Below are positions 1 through 10,630 of a stretch of DNA of 64,000 bases, in pieces. The first letter of the stretch is position 1. Every line of letters starts with the position of its first letter. A program made the position numbers and the translations under genes. The stretch spans positions 1-64,000 of the forward strand of contig JALJCO010010208.1 of assembly GCA_023101725.1 (NCBI GenBank). The letters are read 5' to 3'. The DNA is from Atherinomorus stipes. Taxonomy: Eukaryota > Chordata > Actinopteri > Atheriniformes > Atherinidae. The notes under the pieces are model-generated. The model saw nothing but the letters and a program-made list of their open reading frames with translations. It did no database searches and was not told where the DNA came from.

Positions 1-99
1 TCTGCATGGAGCATAAATGGACTTTTACCCAGGGAAAGTGGGGGGGACAGATCAGTGTCATTAAAAAACTGAGGGGGACACGTCCCCTCTGTCCCCAGT
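1..99. other. G-rich repeat-like left edge, no gene
   Basis: Starts with G runs and a GGGGGACA / GTCCCC inverted motif. It looks like the edge of a dispersed repeat cut by the window boundary. The short open frame here (6-191) has no recognisable protein features and overlaps the MITE that follows, so I treat it as chance. Confidence 0.35.
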
Positions 100-219
100 G
101 CCATCTGCGCCTTTGGTCCCGCACTCAACATTTCCCTGCTTCAGCACACCTGACTCAAATTAAATGGATCCAACAGCCAATTAAGTTCTGAACAATGACT
201 CATTAATTTGAGTTTGGTG
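100..219. mobile_element. hAT-type MITE, left part (interrupted)
   Basis: The segment contains the internal palindrome typical of a common fish hAT-derived MITE: AGCACACCTGACTCAAATTA followed some 50 bases later by its imperfect reverse complement (ATTAATTTGAGTTTGGTG). The complete element at 9134-9362 carries the same core (ACACACCTGAATCAAATTAA). The element is broken at 219 by the insertion 220-839 and resumes at 840. The left boundary is uncertain because the expected CAGGG terminus is not clear. Confidence 0.5.
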
Positions 220-839
220 TAGGGATTCATACCGAGTGACGGCATCGTTTGGTACCGGTTCCTATTCTTAATGATTCTGGGGTACTGTTAAGGTTCTGGA
301 CAAATGATACTCTCATCGGTAGTTTTTGAACTAATGGTTAGGTCTACTGTACCTAACCGTTGCAGAATCATGGTGGTGGAGTAAGACAGACACACTTCCC
401 TTATTCTCACAGCTTTCTTCCCCTACACTTTGTATCCAGACCTCTTTAACGCCATCTGAACAATGTTCTCCACCACTGGAGACACTCTGTCCAGAGAGGC
501 TGCAGTCTTAAAAGTAAATATGTTGCTTTTTCTTCACAAAAGCTGGCCAAATGCTGCAGAAGTGCCTCTAATGCACTGTTGTAACCATGTGTAGTTTTCT
601 CTTTGATCTTCTGTTAGAAGCGTTTAATTATAAGAATTGCTTCTGTTATGTTCTGATTCTCCTTGTGGGAATTATAAAAAATGTTGAATCTTTTAACATC
701 TTGTAATGTCTTTATTGATTAATCTAAATTTCATTGTAGTATCAATAAGAGTATCGATAAATATTGGTTCCAATAAGGAATACCTATTTTGAAATCAGTA
801 TCGATAAAATCATAACGATATACTGTACAGTACACCCTA
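220..839. mobile_element. Decayed hAT-like element nested in a MITE
   Basis: The ends are TAGGGATTCATACCGAG on the left and, reversed, TAGGGTGTACTGTACAG on the right. Sub-terminal GTACCGGTTCC and repeated GTATCGATAA motifs are typical of fish hAT ends. Flanks GTTTGGTG and GTTAAGGT could be a decayed 8-bp duplication (4 of 8 positions match). The better support for an insertion is that removing this block joins the two halves of the surrounding MITE. No transposase can be read, so the element is non-autonomous. Confidence 0.45.
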
Positions 840-918
840 GTTAAGGTGTGTTGATACAGGAACAGAGTGAAAATTTTCTGGAGACCGGCCCAAGAGGTCT
901 GGATTTGTTGATCCCCTG
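840..918. mobile_element. hAT-type MITE, right part
   Basis: Continuation of the MITE at 100-219 after the 220-839 insertion. It runs through GGTGTGTTGATACAGGAAC and ends in CTGGATTTGTTGATCCCCTG. Read in reverse, that gives a CAGGGG terminus like the CAGGGG start of the complete relative at 9134. The weak open frame on the minus strand (841-1041) crosses the element end and is not considered a gene. Confidence 0.5.
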
Positions 919-1548
919 GCTTAGCTCATGTCCATAATAAGAAGACACAAGTGGTTTTGTGCTGCTCTGAGTCACCCCTGTGAAGCGCAAGTACAATCCA
1001 TATTTAGCATTCCAAATAAATGCCAAATCCGGATCCCTCATACAGAAGCAATTTTAACACCCTTTGTGGGCAGTGAATGATGAAGATTTGATGTGTAGGG
1101 CTCGAGCACTATGAGAGGCATCATAAATAAGAAAACAAAGGTGTTTTTTCACCCCGATTTTCTTTATGAAGCTCATGTGCCCATAACAATCCATCAGCCA
1201 CATCATTGTTCAAGCCGTAGCGCTCAAAGCATGTGACAACAATAGCAGATTGTAACCTGGAATTTACAGTAAGTGAAAGCAATAGTAGGCTATGTGAGGC
1301 TGTATATGTGTGCTATTTAGCTGATGTGAAATCAAACTATGAATGTGCTCTGTAGTTTGTCATTAAACCATTTTTAATTAGAGTTCCAAATATGAAACTT
1401 TCCCTTTTTCTGTACCAGGACATCATACTGTGTTTGGTTTACTTTGACCTCTTTCACAACTAAATTTTTATAAATTTCTTTTCTAACACCTGCATGTCTC
1501 CTGACGATTGTGTCATTATATGTATTTCTATCTACTTTTTATTTCACA
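919..1548. other. Unassigned AT-rich stretch
   Basis: No gene, RNA or repeat is recognised. Base composition is typical of the window background. It separates the first MITE nest from the TTAA element at 1553. Confidence 0.5.
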
Positions 1549-1552
1549 TTAA

Positions 1553-2079
1553 AGGTAGAGTCCAGAGTCCCCCCACCGTTTCTGTTTGCAAACAGCAGTA
1601 TTCAAACTGAGCGCCCCTCCCTCTCAGGCTAATGGCCGCCTCGTTCTTCAGCCTATTCAGCTTCAAACCTCTCCTTCAGAGCTCAGAAACGGGTAAAAGC
1701 CAAACTAATATCAACCCTGGTTTTCCAACATGCACTTTCTAAAGCTCTTACCATTTCTTAGGTGCATCTGACGTTTTTCTTTTTTCTTTTTTTTAATTCC
1801 TTCGAGAGTTCGAGTGACTGGCGTCTGCTCCAATCATGAGCTTATTCCCACACAGCGTCATGCCCTTAGCTCTGTCATTGGCTGGTGATATAAACAAAAA
1901 ATCTCCACCCAGAAACGTCCCATAACAAAGCAAAAGAGCAAAATACAGAAAAGGGGAGAGGGAGTTGCTTTCAAACTTTACCAAGACACGCGAGTAGAGG
2001 CCCAAAGGCGCAGTTTGAGATGGATTTCACTTGCACAAGTTGAACATTTATTTTCAGGGGGAAACTTCGGACTCTACCT
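1553..2079. mobile_element. TTAA-flanked MITE, family 3 (Kolobok/T2-like)
   Basis: A 527-bp element with perfect 11-bp terminal inverted repeats, AGGTAGAGTCC at the left and GGACTCTACCT at the right, flanked on both sides by TTAA (1549-1552 and 2080-2083). TTAA duplication with termini starting AGG is the pattern described for Kolobok-superfamily T2 MITEs of Xenopus (TTAAAGGRR); piggyBac also uses TTAA but its repeats usually start differently. The interior holds a T-rich tract near 1780 and no credible transposase. The 70-residue minus-strand frame at 1793-2005 lacks any known motif. Confidence 0.8.
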
Positions 2080-2209
2080 TTAACACTGACTTCTTCTTAG
2101 CCACAGAAAAACTGCAATTCAAATAGGTTTCTTCACTGAAAAATAAGAAAGGTTTGGTCTAGAGATCCAGATTCAACACAGTGATGGTGTTGGCTTAGAT
2201 AAGTGCTGG

Positions 2210-2814
2210 AACCAAGGGGCAAACTCCGCTGGAAAAGTGTGAAACCAGGAAGTGAAGTTTTTAATCGTAATTCTTTCTTGATCTGCTAGGGGCTGGCTCC
2301 AAAACAGAGCAAATCCCCATAGACTCCCATGTTAAAAAGGCCAACTTAGCAGCAGAAATAAACATGTTTATAGTCTGGTTCATAAAGTTATTTTAGGTTT
2401 AATAGGTCAAGTTAACCTTCATGTCAACTCTGAGGGGGTGAAATTTTTTTATAACTCATCCGTTTAAATGTTTTTTAATCTTGAAATTACACATAATTAG
2501 GGACGTGTCCTTTTGATTGACATGTGGCAGACCAGAAGCCTGCCAGCCAGTGGCTAGCAGTTTGCCCCTTGTTTGCTCTCAGTAAGGTCTCAGCCTGCAG
2601 CTGAGTACCAAAATGGTGGTTTTTAGCAGCTATCAGCAAGTTCGAACATGCCTTACCTTTATCCTGCCACTTGGGAGGCTAATCTTCATGAGTTCCTGTT
2701 AGTTTCGAGTTAGCTCGGTTTGCATTTAGCCCAGGGTACGTTGGCTGTTAAACATTTGGCCTGCAGCTGTGCTTGTCCATTTTAGTATTTTCTGGGAATA
2801 ACAACACACGCAGC
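2210..2814. repeat. Dispersed fish repeat A, left part
   Basis: Contains phrases that recur in many fish genomes: a run reading CCAAAACAGAGCAAATCCCC, then ATAACTCATCCGTTTAAATG, then AAACATTTGGCCTGCAGCTG. It is interrupted at 2814/7211 by the hAT element and resumes for about 110 bases afterwards. A second, more decayed copy lies at 32562-32900. Class is unknown; no coding capacity is seen. The left boundary is approximate. Confidence 0.55.
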
Positions 2815-4221
2815 TAGGGATGTAACGATATCCACATCTCATGATACGATATTATCTCGATATGAACCTCACAATATGATATTTATCTCAAAATTGTGGA
2901 AAGGCTCACAATAACGATAATGATGGTATAAAATGCTTTGATCAGTCATTGTTACAATATTTATTGTCATATTGAAGGTTGTGACATTTTGAATTGCTTG
3001 AAAAACCTTTGCTGAAGCGTGAAATTCAAGTAAAAATCCAACATATATTTATTGAAAAAGACAACTCAGGTGCTAGATTAAATAAACTTAACCAGGCATT
3101 AAAACTGCCTATTTGATAAGTAAAAAGACCCAGGCCCAAAGAAACCGCCTCGTCTTTAGTAGTCAATAAACATACGAAAATGTGTACAACAGGCAAGGCG
3201 TTTAATCACCGACATCGCCGCATCCACAGGCACCCCCCCCCCACGGACCAAGTTTGTCGTTAAATAGATGGGTTTCCCGTTCACAAACATTGGCAGGTGC
3301 ACGCTCAATCAGGGGGCAAAAAGCCTGTGTTTTGTATTGGAGTCTACGGCCAAACACACAATCATATTCATAAAAATGCAAAATAACCTAACGAAACAAA
3401 CAGAGATCGTTGTGTTTTAAATAATTGAATAAATCTGTATTTTGATGACGAATAAAAAAACGCCGACGCAGCGTTGCTGTGTTATATTTCGATTACCATT
3501 ACACTCACTTGGCAAGGGAGTCATCACCTAGAAATGGCATTTTTCTTGTTAAAACATGGATATTATTCGTGTTGGACCTCATTTGAAATTTGCCTGAAAA
3601 ACCTGAGTTAGAAAGCGGCTTCAGCTTTCGTTTAGACTCTTTGTTAAAACCAAAATAGGCCACAACAGTCTGCGGTCTGCAGCAGGTTCTGCTCCGGTGT
3701 TTCTTTACCACCTCCATACAGGAGCAACTTTCACTAGTTTGGGATTAAACCAGGCAAAGACCACATCATCACTACGTTTGGAAAGGAAGTGATTCTAACT
3801 GTTAGGGACTAGTGATGGGAAGACCGATTCTTTTGGCTGACTCGGATCTTCAACTCTCGAACAGTAAAAAGAACGAATCTTGAACGAGTCATTTCGTTCA
3901 TTTCTACAGCAGGTGGTGCTGTAGCCCTGAGTGAGCTCCAAGTCATTGCTCGTATCTCATAACATGACCGAATCACTCAGTTCACTCTGTTGCTCGGCGA
4001 CGGCGTCACTCGCAGCACACAAACTAAATAACTGGTGCAGTGGAAGCTCACAATATGTGTAGCAGCCGGACTCAAGCCAAGGATGAACCACTCACCTCCT
4101 TCCTCCTGGCTCAGCTGCACATAGGACCACACAGTGACAGTGTCAGCTCACGAATCACCTCCTCCCTCCCGGGCTCCGGCTCACAGGTAGTCGCGCGGGC
4201 GCGAGTCAGTTGCAATACGCC

Positions 4222-4400
4222 GTGAACGAAGACCGACATACTGGTTGAACGAGAACGAGAAGGACGTACTGGTCTGAGCCGTGAACGAAGACCGACATAC
4301 TGGTTGAACGAGAACGAGAAGGACGTACTGGTTGTTACACAGCATGAGTCGTGAACGAAGAGCAATGAAGAATAACCGAGAAGGACGTACTGGTCTGAGC
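4222..4400. repeat. Minisatellite inside the nested hAT
   Basis: About three tandem units beginning GTGAACGAAGA at 4222, 4281 and 4351; the first unit is 59 bp, the second is lengthened to 70 bp by an insertion (GTTGTTACACAGCATGA) and the third is partial. Units contain GAGAAGGACGTACTGGT. Amplification within a hAT body is the likely origin. Confidence 0.8.
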
Positions 4401-4579
4401 TGTGAGACGGAGAGCGAAGAAAGACCCGTTCAGCCTGAGCTGCTGCTGTCACATGACAGCTGGGAGAAGGAGAAGAGTGAATTTAAAACAAATGTAGACA
4501 ATTAGCAATAACAATTAATAACAAAAGTAATAAAAGTTTAATGAGATGTTTACGTGGTACATTTATTATGTCCAAAATG

Positions 4580-4626
4580 TATTATTATTATTATCATCAT
4601 TATTATCATTACTATTATTATTGATT
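4580..4626. repeat. Interrupted (ATT)n microsatellite
   Basis: TTATTATTATTATCATCATT pattern within the nested hAT, imperfect. Confidence 0.7.
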
Positions 4627-6286
4627 ATTTTATTTTTTAAATGGCAGAATAAAACACAATGTGTTGATATAAATTAAAACATTTATTAACAAACACACTT
4701 TACGTCATCAGATACACAGTCACACTATGCACATCTACAAGCCCACTAATCATTTGTGATTTCATGATTAATGTATATGTCAGATGTGGACAACGGACAA
4801 ATGAATGAACATAAGATATCAGACATCATTCCTTGTTGGTCTCCTCTCCACAGCCCCGTAACCGTAGCGCAGCTCTCACGTGACAAATGAATGAAAGAAA
4901 GATCTGTGCTGATCCGTATGAAAGATTATGAACGAACTAAAGTGCTTGCTCCTCCTCACCACACAGCCTGAGCAGCCTGACTGTCACAAAAGAACGATAC
5001 TGTGGACCGACACAGTTGGTTGGGTCATGAACTAATCATTTCTGTTTCCTGTCGTCCTGCTGGCTGGCTGAGCTTACAGCTGCTGCCGTGTGACGAGAGG
5101 CGCAGTGCATGAAAATGAACGAATCGCTCTCTGAGGAGGACTCATTACTCCCGAGTCATATACAAAGATTAGTTCATATTGAACGAATCGTTCGTGAACG
5201 ACACATCACTATTAGGGACTTGCCTGCATTGCTGTCGGTAAGTCTCGCTGCTTGTGGAACGTTGAGCTTTATTGTATATGAAATCCTGGTAGACAGTACA
5301 CAGACTAGCTAACTGCTAACAAGCTAACAGTATAAACTCATCTGATTTACGACCCCCGTACTTTGTATTAAATCTCCGGGATGTGTTGTTATGCCGCGTG
5401 AATGTTTGTAAACGGCTCCACAATCAGTTTATTCTTCTTTTTCAATTTCCTGTCTGAGCAGAGGACGGCTGTCACACACAGCTGCAGTGTTGAGATGCAG
5501 CCGATCACGGCAGTGATGCAATAGTACCAGTCTTCCCACTAGAACATGGGAATAATTTCTGGTTTATTAACGTCTGGTTTAATCAGACATGGTGACCATG
5601 GTGAAAGACTAAATAAATCATACAGTCTGAACCTGAATAAGTTATCTGAGAGGGTTTTCTGAAGATCAGTCATGCCTACTGTCCTGTTTTCACCATTTTC
5701 AACTGTTTACATGCATTAATGTTTTGATTTTTGCAACCGAACAAATACCAGGACCCAAACATTATATTTCCCCGACACTTTCACATCATATCTTAAACTC
5801 ATCTGCATTAAAAGTCAAGTCTTATCCATAAAACACACGTCTTCTCATAGTTCAATAATGCTTTTCATGTGTTTTCTTGCCCCCTGTTTGCTCGCGCATT
5901 CTATCTGTGACCTTGCTCAAAAACCCATCTAGATAAACTCACCGAATCAACACAGTGATCCCTGCGGCGTCATGGATTAGGTTTCTCTTGGAGGAATAAC
6001 CGGACCAAAACAAACTTTCTTCTTGTCCCTGTGGCCTCCAGAACACAAACAAAGTTCTCGCTTCTAGTGGAGAATAACAGCGGTTTCAGTTCTCCGTATA
6101 TCCATGCTGTGTTCGCCTGACCGCCTTTCACCCTGTTTTTCCTGTGTGTGGGAGCTACGTGTGCTCCCATTGGCTCAAAAGGGCGCACTGGCAGCAAAGG
6201 ATCATGGTCTATTTAGTTTAGTATGTTACGCTATGCATAGAGCGGATTGGAAACTATTAATTTTGTCTCAAGAGATACGTTGTTAA

Positions 6287-7118
6287 ACTAATTGACTGCC
6301 AGACCTTTTCCGAGCAGAGCGCTCCATATTGCCAGGGTTTTTAAGCATTTTCACTGATTTTTGGAGAGCCACAGAATATTGTGTACTATGCCTATGCAAA
6401 CACTGAATGTACCAAAGGAAAGCTTAGACTCTCTTCTTTTATCAGAAAAAAAAAACACAAATGTTTCTAGCTTCTTCCATTCTTTAGTAATCTGCAGTAT
6501 GGGTTTGCTGCAGCGAAAATGCCTGCCTCTGACCAAAAATCTGAGAAAACGAGCTTTAAATGCTGCAATGCGCTTCAAGTGGAGGTGTCTTTGTTGCCAA
6601 TATTTTTTTACTTTAGTGACACTTTCATCATCTGAACAGCTGTTTACTTCTACTGTATGAAACAACAAATACAACACTGAGAAAAGATTTGGGGAGGCAA
6701 ATTAATTATTCACTAGCTAAATAAGCAACAACAAGTTTGTTTCACAACATAACGTTTGGCAGAAATGTCTCTTGCCCTTTCACGTCCGCCATCTAAACTG
6801 CTTCGATTACGAGCGGTCGCCATGTTCTTTCCCTCCCGCGACAGAATCGAGCAGACTTCCTGTGTTGATTTACGTCATCATAGCACCAGAGCAGTACTTC
6901 CTGGTAGGTTTTTTAAGCTTGTCTGACACCGCCATCTGCTGGATGAGGTGAAAACTACAGAAATAAAGACGATCAACACTTGGTTCTCTCTGACAAGCTC
7001 TGCCAGATATTAAAACAGCTCCCCCGATTAAAACCCGCAATTAAAGTGTAAACACGTGACTGGCAGTTAACGTTCGGATTTGAATTAACGTGTTTACACG
7101 TGAATAACAGCCAGTGAG
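6287..7118 (+). mobile_element. piggyBac-like MITE, copy A
   Basis: 832 bp flanked by TTAA (6283-6286, 7119-7122). One end reads ACTAATTGACTGCCAGACC, the other reversed reads CTCACTGGCTGTTATTCACG; they share a CT(C)A..TG.CTG core. TTAA plus this terminus is typical of a fish piggyBac-type non-autonomous family. Copy B at 29574-30640 is inverted relative to this one, and the two align over nearly their whole length, except that copy A lacks roughly 200 bp present in B. The open frames on both strands at 6351-6677 lie inside the element and show no transposase motifs. It inserted in the 2815-7210 hAT. Strand is given only to mark relative orientation. Confidence 0.75.
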
Positions 7119-7210
7119 TTAATATTGTGACAAGACCACAACAATTTCACGGCAGTTTACTGACCGCGATATTGTGGTATCAACAATATCATTAATATCG
7201 TTACATCCTA

Positions 7211-7320
7211 CACGCAACACGGCAAGATGGTGACGGTGGGACATGTCCAACTGGCTTCAGTTTCCTCTACTCAGACATAACTGGATACTACGTCCATTTT
7301 ATTTAGAGTCTTTGACTGGA
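7211..7320. repeat. Dispersed fish repeat A, right part
   Basis: Resumes the sequence cut at 2814: CGGCAAGATGGTGACGGTGG followed by GGATACTACGTCCATTTTAT, a familiar end of this repeat in fish. The first eight bases are the duplicated hAT target. The right boundary is approximate. Confidence 0.5.
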
Positions 7321-7534
7321 ACGGTGCTCTTAGATTGGTTGCAAATTCTGAAAAATGCAGCACCTTTCTTTGGTTTGGTTTGCTTTCATACTGTCCTTTC
7401 CTGGAGCTGAACGTCAGACAATGTTATGCTGCTAGAACAACTGCTTACTGGAGATATTCCCCCATTCCACCACTGACCAAGTAGAAAACAATACAGTGAT
7501 ACCGAGTTTATGCAGTCTTGGGTTTGGTGTTTAA

Positions 7535-8156
7535 AGGGATATTGTGTAAGTTCTCCTGTGTTTTATTCACAAAAACTGATTATTTGGTTCAAAAGTGTTT
7601 TTTCATTAATCAGTAATCACTCCCATCAACAAACTGAAGTGCTCCTCTAAGTTCTAAATTTGCCGTTCGTATCATTCATTTATACATCGAGCGGGGCGGC
7701 TCGGTGGAGGCTGCCATGTCGTATCGCCATGTTTTTGCGTTCAGGAGAAGCGTGACGGTAGGAAAACACAGAAACTCACCGGACACACCGGAGTTTTCAG
7801 CTCAGTTCGAGGTAATGCCTTTGAAAAGTAACCACGCTGCAGAGGGGGAGAGACTAGCGTCTCACTGATGCTGGGTTCACGTGCAGTCGGGCAGACGGCC
7901 GTTGGTAACAAACCAGATGTCATTTTAATCAATAAAGCCGAGCAAAAGATGGTAAAACATGGGTCAGGGAAAACAATACGACATCGCCATGACAACCGAA
8001 CAGATGTGGACTGATATCACTGTAACTGACGGACCACATCTTCACATAGAGGCCGGTGATAACTTTACATGCAGCGGATGTCGTCGGTCTGCCCGGTTTC
8101 ACGCGAACGCAGCATGAAAAGTACGAGGGAGCTGCTCCCGATTACACAGTGTCCCT
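7535..8156 (+). mobile_element. TTAA-flanked MITE, family 2, copy 1 (Kolobok/T2-like)
   Basis: 622 bp between TTAA sites at 7531-7534 and 8157-8160. The left end is AGGGATATTGTGTAAG and the right end reversed is AGGGACACTGTGTAATC, so the inverted repeat is about 17 bp with mismatches and fits the TTAAAGGRR signature of T2/Kolobok MITEs. The interior is CpG-rich. A copy of exactly the same length lies inverted at 38663-39284, about 97% identical by eye, so the family moved fairly recently. An 84-codon minus-strand frame (7741-7995) is preserved in both copies but lacks transposase motifs. Confidence 0.85.
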
Positions 8157-8160
8157 TTAA

Positions 8161-9125
8161 GCCCAGTGCTGTTTTCACAAGAACCCCCTCATCCAGGAAA
8201 GCAGTAATTATTCATCACTCAGAGATAGTCTGAAGCCTATTGAATATGACGCAAGAACTGAGCACTTTCTTCTTGTTCTCAAGTGTGTGATTGGTTGGAC
8301 ATTTGAGGTGGTTAATGCATGAAAGCATGAAGTGGAAAGATGTTACTCTGCATTTCCCTTGATGGGAGGTTGAACAGACAGTTTTAATGAACAGCTGATC
8401 GAGGTGACAAATTCTAAAAATGTATGCAACACGTGGAATTTCAATGCACTGGACACTGCTGACTTGCACAGTCCTACCCTGCCTCGGATGAAGGTTCTCA
8501 ATAAATTTGAATTAAATAGGTCAATTGGTCTTCTTGGGCATAACACAGACATCCCTGAGTAATCCCCACCACATTGTGAATGAAACATCTTGTCGGGTGT
8601 GTATTGACTTGACCAAAACAAACTTTTTTCTTGTTCTTTAGCTTCAAGACCAGAATAAAGTTCTTTGTTCTTGCAGAGTACATGTATGTAACAGGCTTTA
8701 AGCAAGGGTTAAAGGCACATCAAAAATGTACCCACCATGCATAACACTAATAGTTCTTGTTTTCCAATTTGTGAGTTTATTATTTCACATTCTTGGAACT
8801 GTTATTATATGTTCACATAAGATATAGACCCTTTTTTAATTACAGTAGACAGATTTTTAGTGAGCCCTGTGATGTGATTATATGTTTTCCACATCTTTAC
8901 ATTATGTTGTTTTCTGGGGGGGGGGGTTTAAGTCCAGCTATGGACGAAAGATGTAAATAAGCCACTGGCTACAGTTTTGCATACTTACAAGAAAATGTTC
9001 GTTAATATGCATTGTAACCATTCTTAAATTATTAAAATAAATAAATAAATAAATAAATAAGAAAAAGAAGAGAAGAAACTGTCCTGTAAAGCAGTCAGAG
9101 AAGCAACAAACTGTTCAGCCTGTTA
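8161..9125. other. Unassigned stretch with short homopolymers
   Basis: No gene is supported. Minus-strand frames at 8215-8705 overlap one another in different phases and have no recognisable domain. A 10-G run occurs near 8917-8926. A phrase near 8605 (GACCAAAACAAACTTTTTTC) resembles one near 6002 inside the large hAT, so part of this may be an old repeat. Confidence 0.4.
9034..9060. repeat. (AAAT)n microsatellite
   Basis: About six AAAT/AAATA units, directly readable. Confidence 0.9.
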
Positions 9126-9133
9126 CACTACAA

Positions 9134-9362
9134 CAGGGGCGCCCAAGTCCAGTCCCTGAGAGCTACTATCCTGCACGTTTTGGTTGCATCCCTTCACCAA
9201 CACACCTGAATCAAATTAATGGCTCGTTACCAGGCCTCTTCAGAACTGAATGACGTGTGCATGAGGGAATTAACCATTGGATTCAGGTATATTGGACGGG
9301 ATATGCTCTAAAAATTGCAGAATACAGTAAAAGCTCTCAAGGACTGGACCTGGTCATCCCTG
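9134..9362. mobile_element. hAT-type MITE, complete
   Basis: 229 bp starting CAGGGGCGCCCAAGTCCAGT and ending GGACCTGGTCATCCCTG, with flanks CACTACAA (9126-9133) and CACGACAA (9363-9370) matching in 7 of 8 positions. The centre holds the ACACCTGAATCAAATTAATG motif shared with the split copy at 100-918. Non-autonomous; no coding capacity. Confidence 0.8.
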
Positions 9363-9505
9363 CACGACAACATGCACTACATTACTTCCTCTCGTAGTCT
9401 CCCTGAATGGTGTGTTTGCTTGTTTCAAACTCTTATTCCATCACAGAAACGGACAACAGGATGATTCCTGGTGTGATTCCTCAGGATGTCTTCCCCTGGT
9501 GGTGC

Positions 9506-9535
9506 TCCACAATGTTTCCACAGAAACATTGTGGA
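9506..9535. repeat. Perfect hairpin
   Basis: Arms TCCACAATGTTTC and GAAACATTGTGGA are perfect 13-bp reverse complements around the loop CACA. It lies between two hAT elements and is too short to be a pre-miRNA by itself. Confidence 0.8.
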
Positions 9536-9668
9536 AAGCAACAAAGATGCTGTTAAAAAGTAAAATTTTTAACCAGAGTTTTAAGCCTGGACGAGTTAAA
9601 CTGTTCTTCACATGAAAATCAGAATGGTGAACTGATGTTTTCTCTTGAGCAAACAGGACATTAACCAT

Positions 9669-10622
9669 CAGGGGCGGACTGGGACAATAATTCAGGCCGG
9701 GAATTTGATACCATCCCAGGCCACCTCCACCAAATTAACTCAAAATACTAAGAGTGAATTAGGCTGGGCGCCTACTGATGTAAAACTGTAAAATAATAAA
9801 ACACTTGTGGCCACACCTTTTTGTTTCTTTCTCTTACGAAATTAACATTTGCTGTGCTGCTAAAACCTGCATGCTAATCACATTAACTGAAATTCTACTG
9901 GTTAAATGTGCAGTCTACATTTAACCATATTGTAAATCAAATAAAATTACATCACCATCCACCTAAACTTGATACTCAGCCTATTTATAATCTAACAGGT
10001 TATTCTATTAATTATTGTAAAACTATCACCAGCATGTTTGGTTTGTACTTAAATTGTACCTGAATATTCTTGCTGTGATTCCTCACTGCTGCTGCTGTCC
10101 ACCACTGCCGTAACAGCAGGAGCTCTTGCAGCACTAGTGCTGCTGACAGTACTGGTACTGCTCCTTTCTCCATCTTTGTTAAAAATAATTAAATAAATAA
10201 ATGAATAAATAAATCCAATAGCCACCCATAATTTCCCACATTTTTTAATTCAGAAATGGACCATTTTATATGCACTGGCCATGTTAATATTTTCTTGATC
10301 TCATTTTTTTTTAACTGCTTAAATAGAAGTTAAATGAAACATACAAGGATTTAAATATTCATTATCATGTATTATCTCACATCTGTCTAGTTAACCAAAA
10401 TCTACAATATCCTTTGTTACCATTTAAAACATTTTTTTTTTAGTTAAGCTAGACTAAGCTAGGCTCAACGTTTCTGCCTGCGTCTGTGAGTTTCATGAGC
10501 TTCAACTAAACGGGACAGCCGGCATGACGGATTATTTATTTAAAACTCAAACGGGACAGGCCAGTTTGGCGGCCAGGCCACCGGGAAATGTCCCGGTGCT
10601 CCCGATGGCCAGTCCGCCACTG
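9669..10622. mobile_element. Non-autonomous hAT, 954 bp
   Basis: Starts CAGGGGCGGACTGGGACA and ends GATGGCCAGTCCGCCACTG, a clear inverted-repeat pair. The 8-bp target duplication TTAACCAT is perfect on both sides (9661-9668 and 10623-10630). The interior includes an (AAAT)n tract near 10188-10213 and no transposase frame. Confidence 0.9.
10188..10213. repeat. Imperfect (AAAT)n microsatellite
   Basis: AAATAAATAAATGAATAAAT pattern inside the 9669-10622 hAT. Confidence 0.8.
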
Positions 10623-10630
10623 TTAACCAT

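Larger units (their letters stand above)
3810..5211. mobile_element. Nested non-autonomous hAT, 1.4 kb
   Basis: Ends TAGTGATGGGAAGACCGATT and, reversed, TAGTGATGTGTCGTTCACGA give hAT-type termini. Both flanks carry a perfect 8-bp duplication, TTAGGGAC (3802-3809 and 5212-5219), so the boundaries are exact. The interior is rich in GAACGA/TCGTTC motifs on both strands and includes a minisatellite at 4222-4400. The 113-residue minus-strand frame at 4111-4452 is a read-through of that minisatellite (Arg/Ser-rich) and not a real gene. The host is the 2815-7210 hAT, so this copy inserted later. Confidence 0.9.
2815..7210. mobile_element. hAT transposon, 4.4 kb, carrying two nested elements
   Basis: The left end TAGGGATGTAACGATATC and the right end, reversed TAGGATGTAACGATATTAA, form terminal inverted repeats differing by a one-base indel. 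The flanks CACGCAGC (2807-2814) and CACGCAAC (7211-7218) match in 7 of 8 positions, as expected for a hAT 8-bp duplication. Subtracting the nested hAT (3810-5211) and the piggyBac-like MITE (6287-7118) leaves about 2.2 kb of its own sequence. A minus-strand frame at 3505-3717 has a weak SNTNN...L pattern reminiscent of a BED finger, but I would not call a transposase. The element is probably a decayed or internally deleted hAT. It sits inside repeat A. Confidence 0.8.

Noticed and set aside
3505..3717. Possible BED-finger remnant of a hAT transposase
   Set aside because: Only a weak SNTNN pattern is visible. The spaced Cys/His residues of a BED finger cannot be aligned, so it was not listed as a gene.
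4111..4452. 113-codon Arg/Ser-rich minus-strand frame
   Set aside because: It translates a minisatellite inside a hAT element, and no domain is visible.
8343..8705. 120-codon minus-strand frame
   Set aside because: Overlaps other frames in different phases, has no recognisable motif, and lies in likely repeat-derived DNA.
8709..8760. TTAAAGGCACATC considered as the end of another TTAA MITE
   Set aside because: No matching inverted terminus with TTAA was found within a few kilobases.
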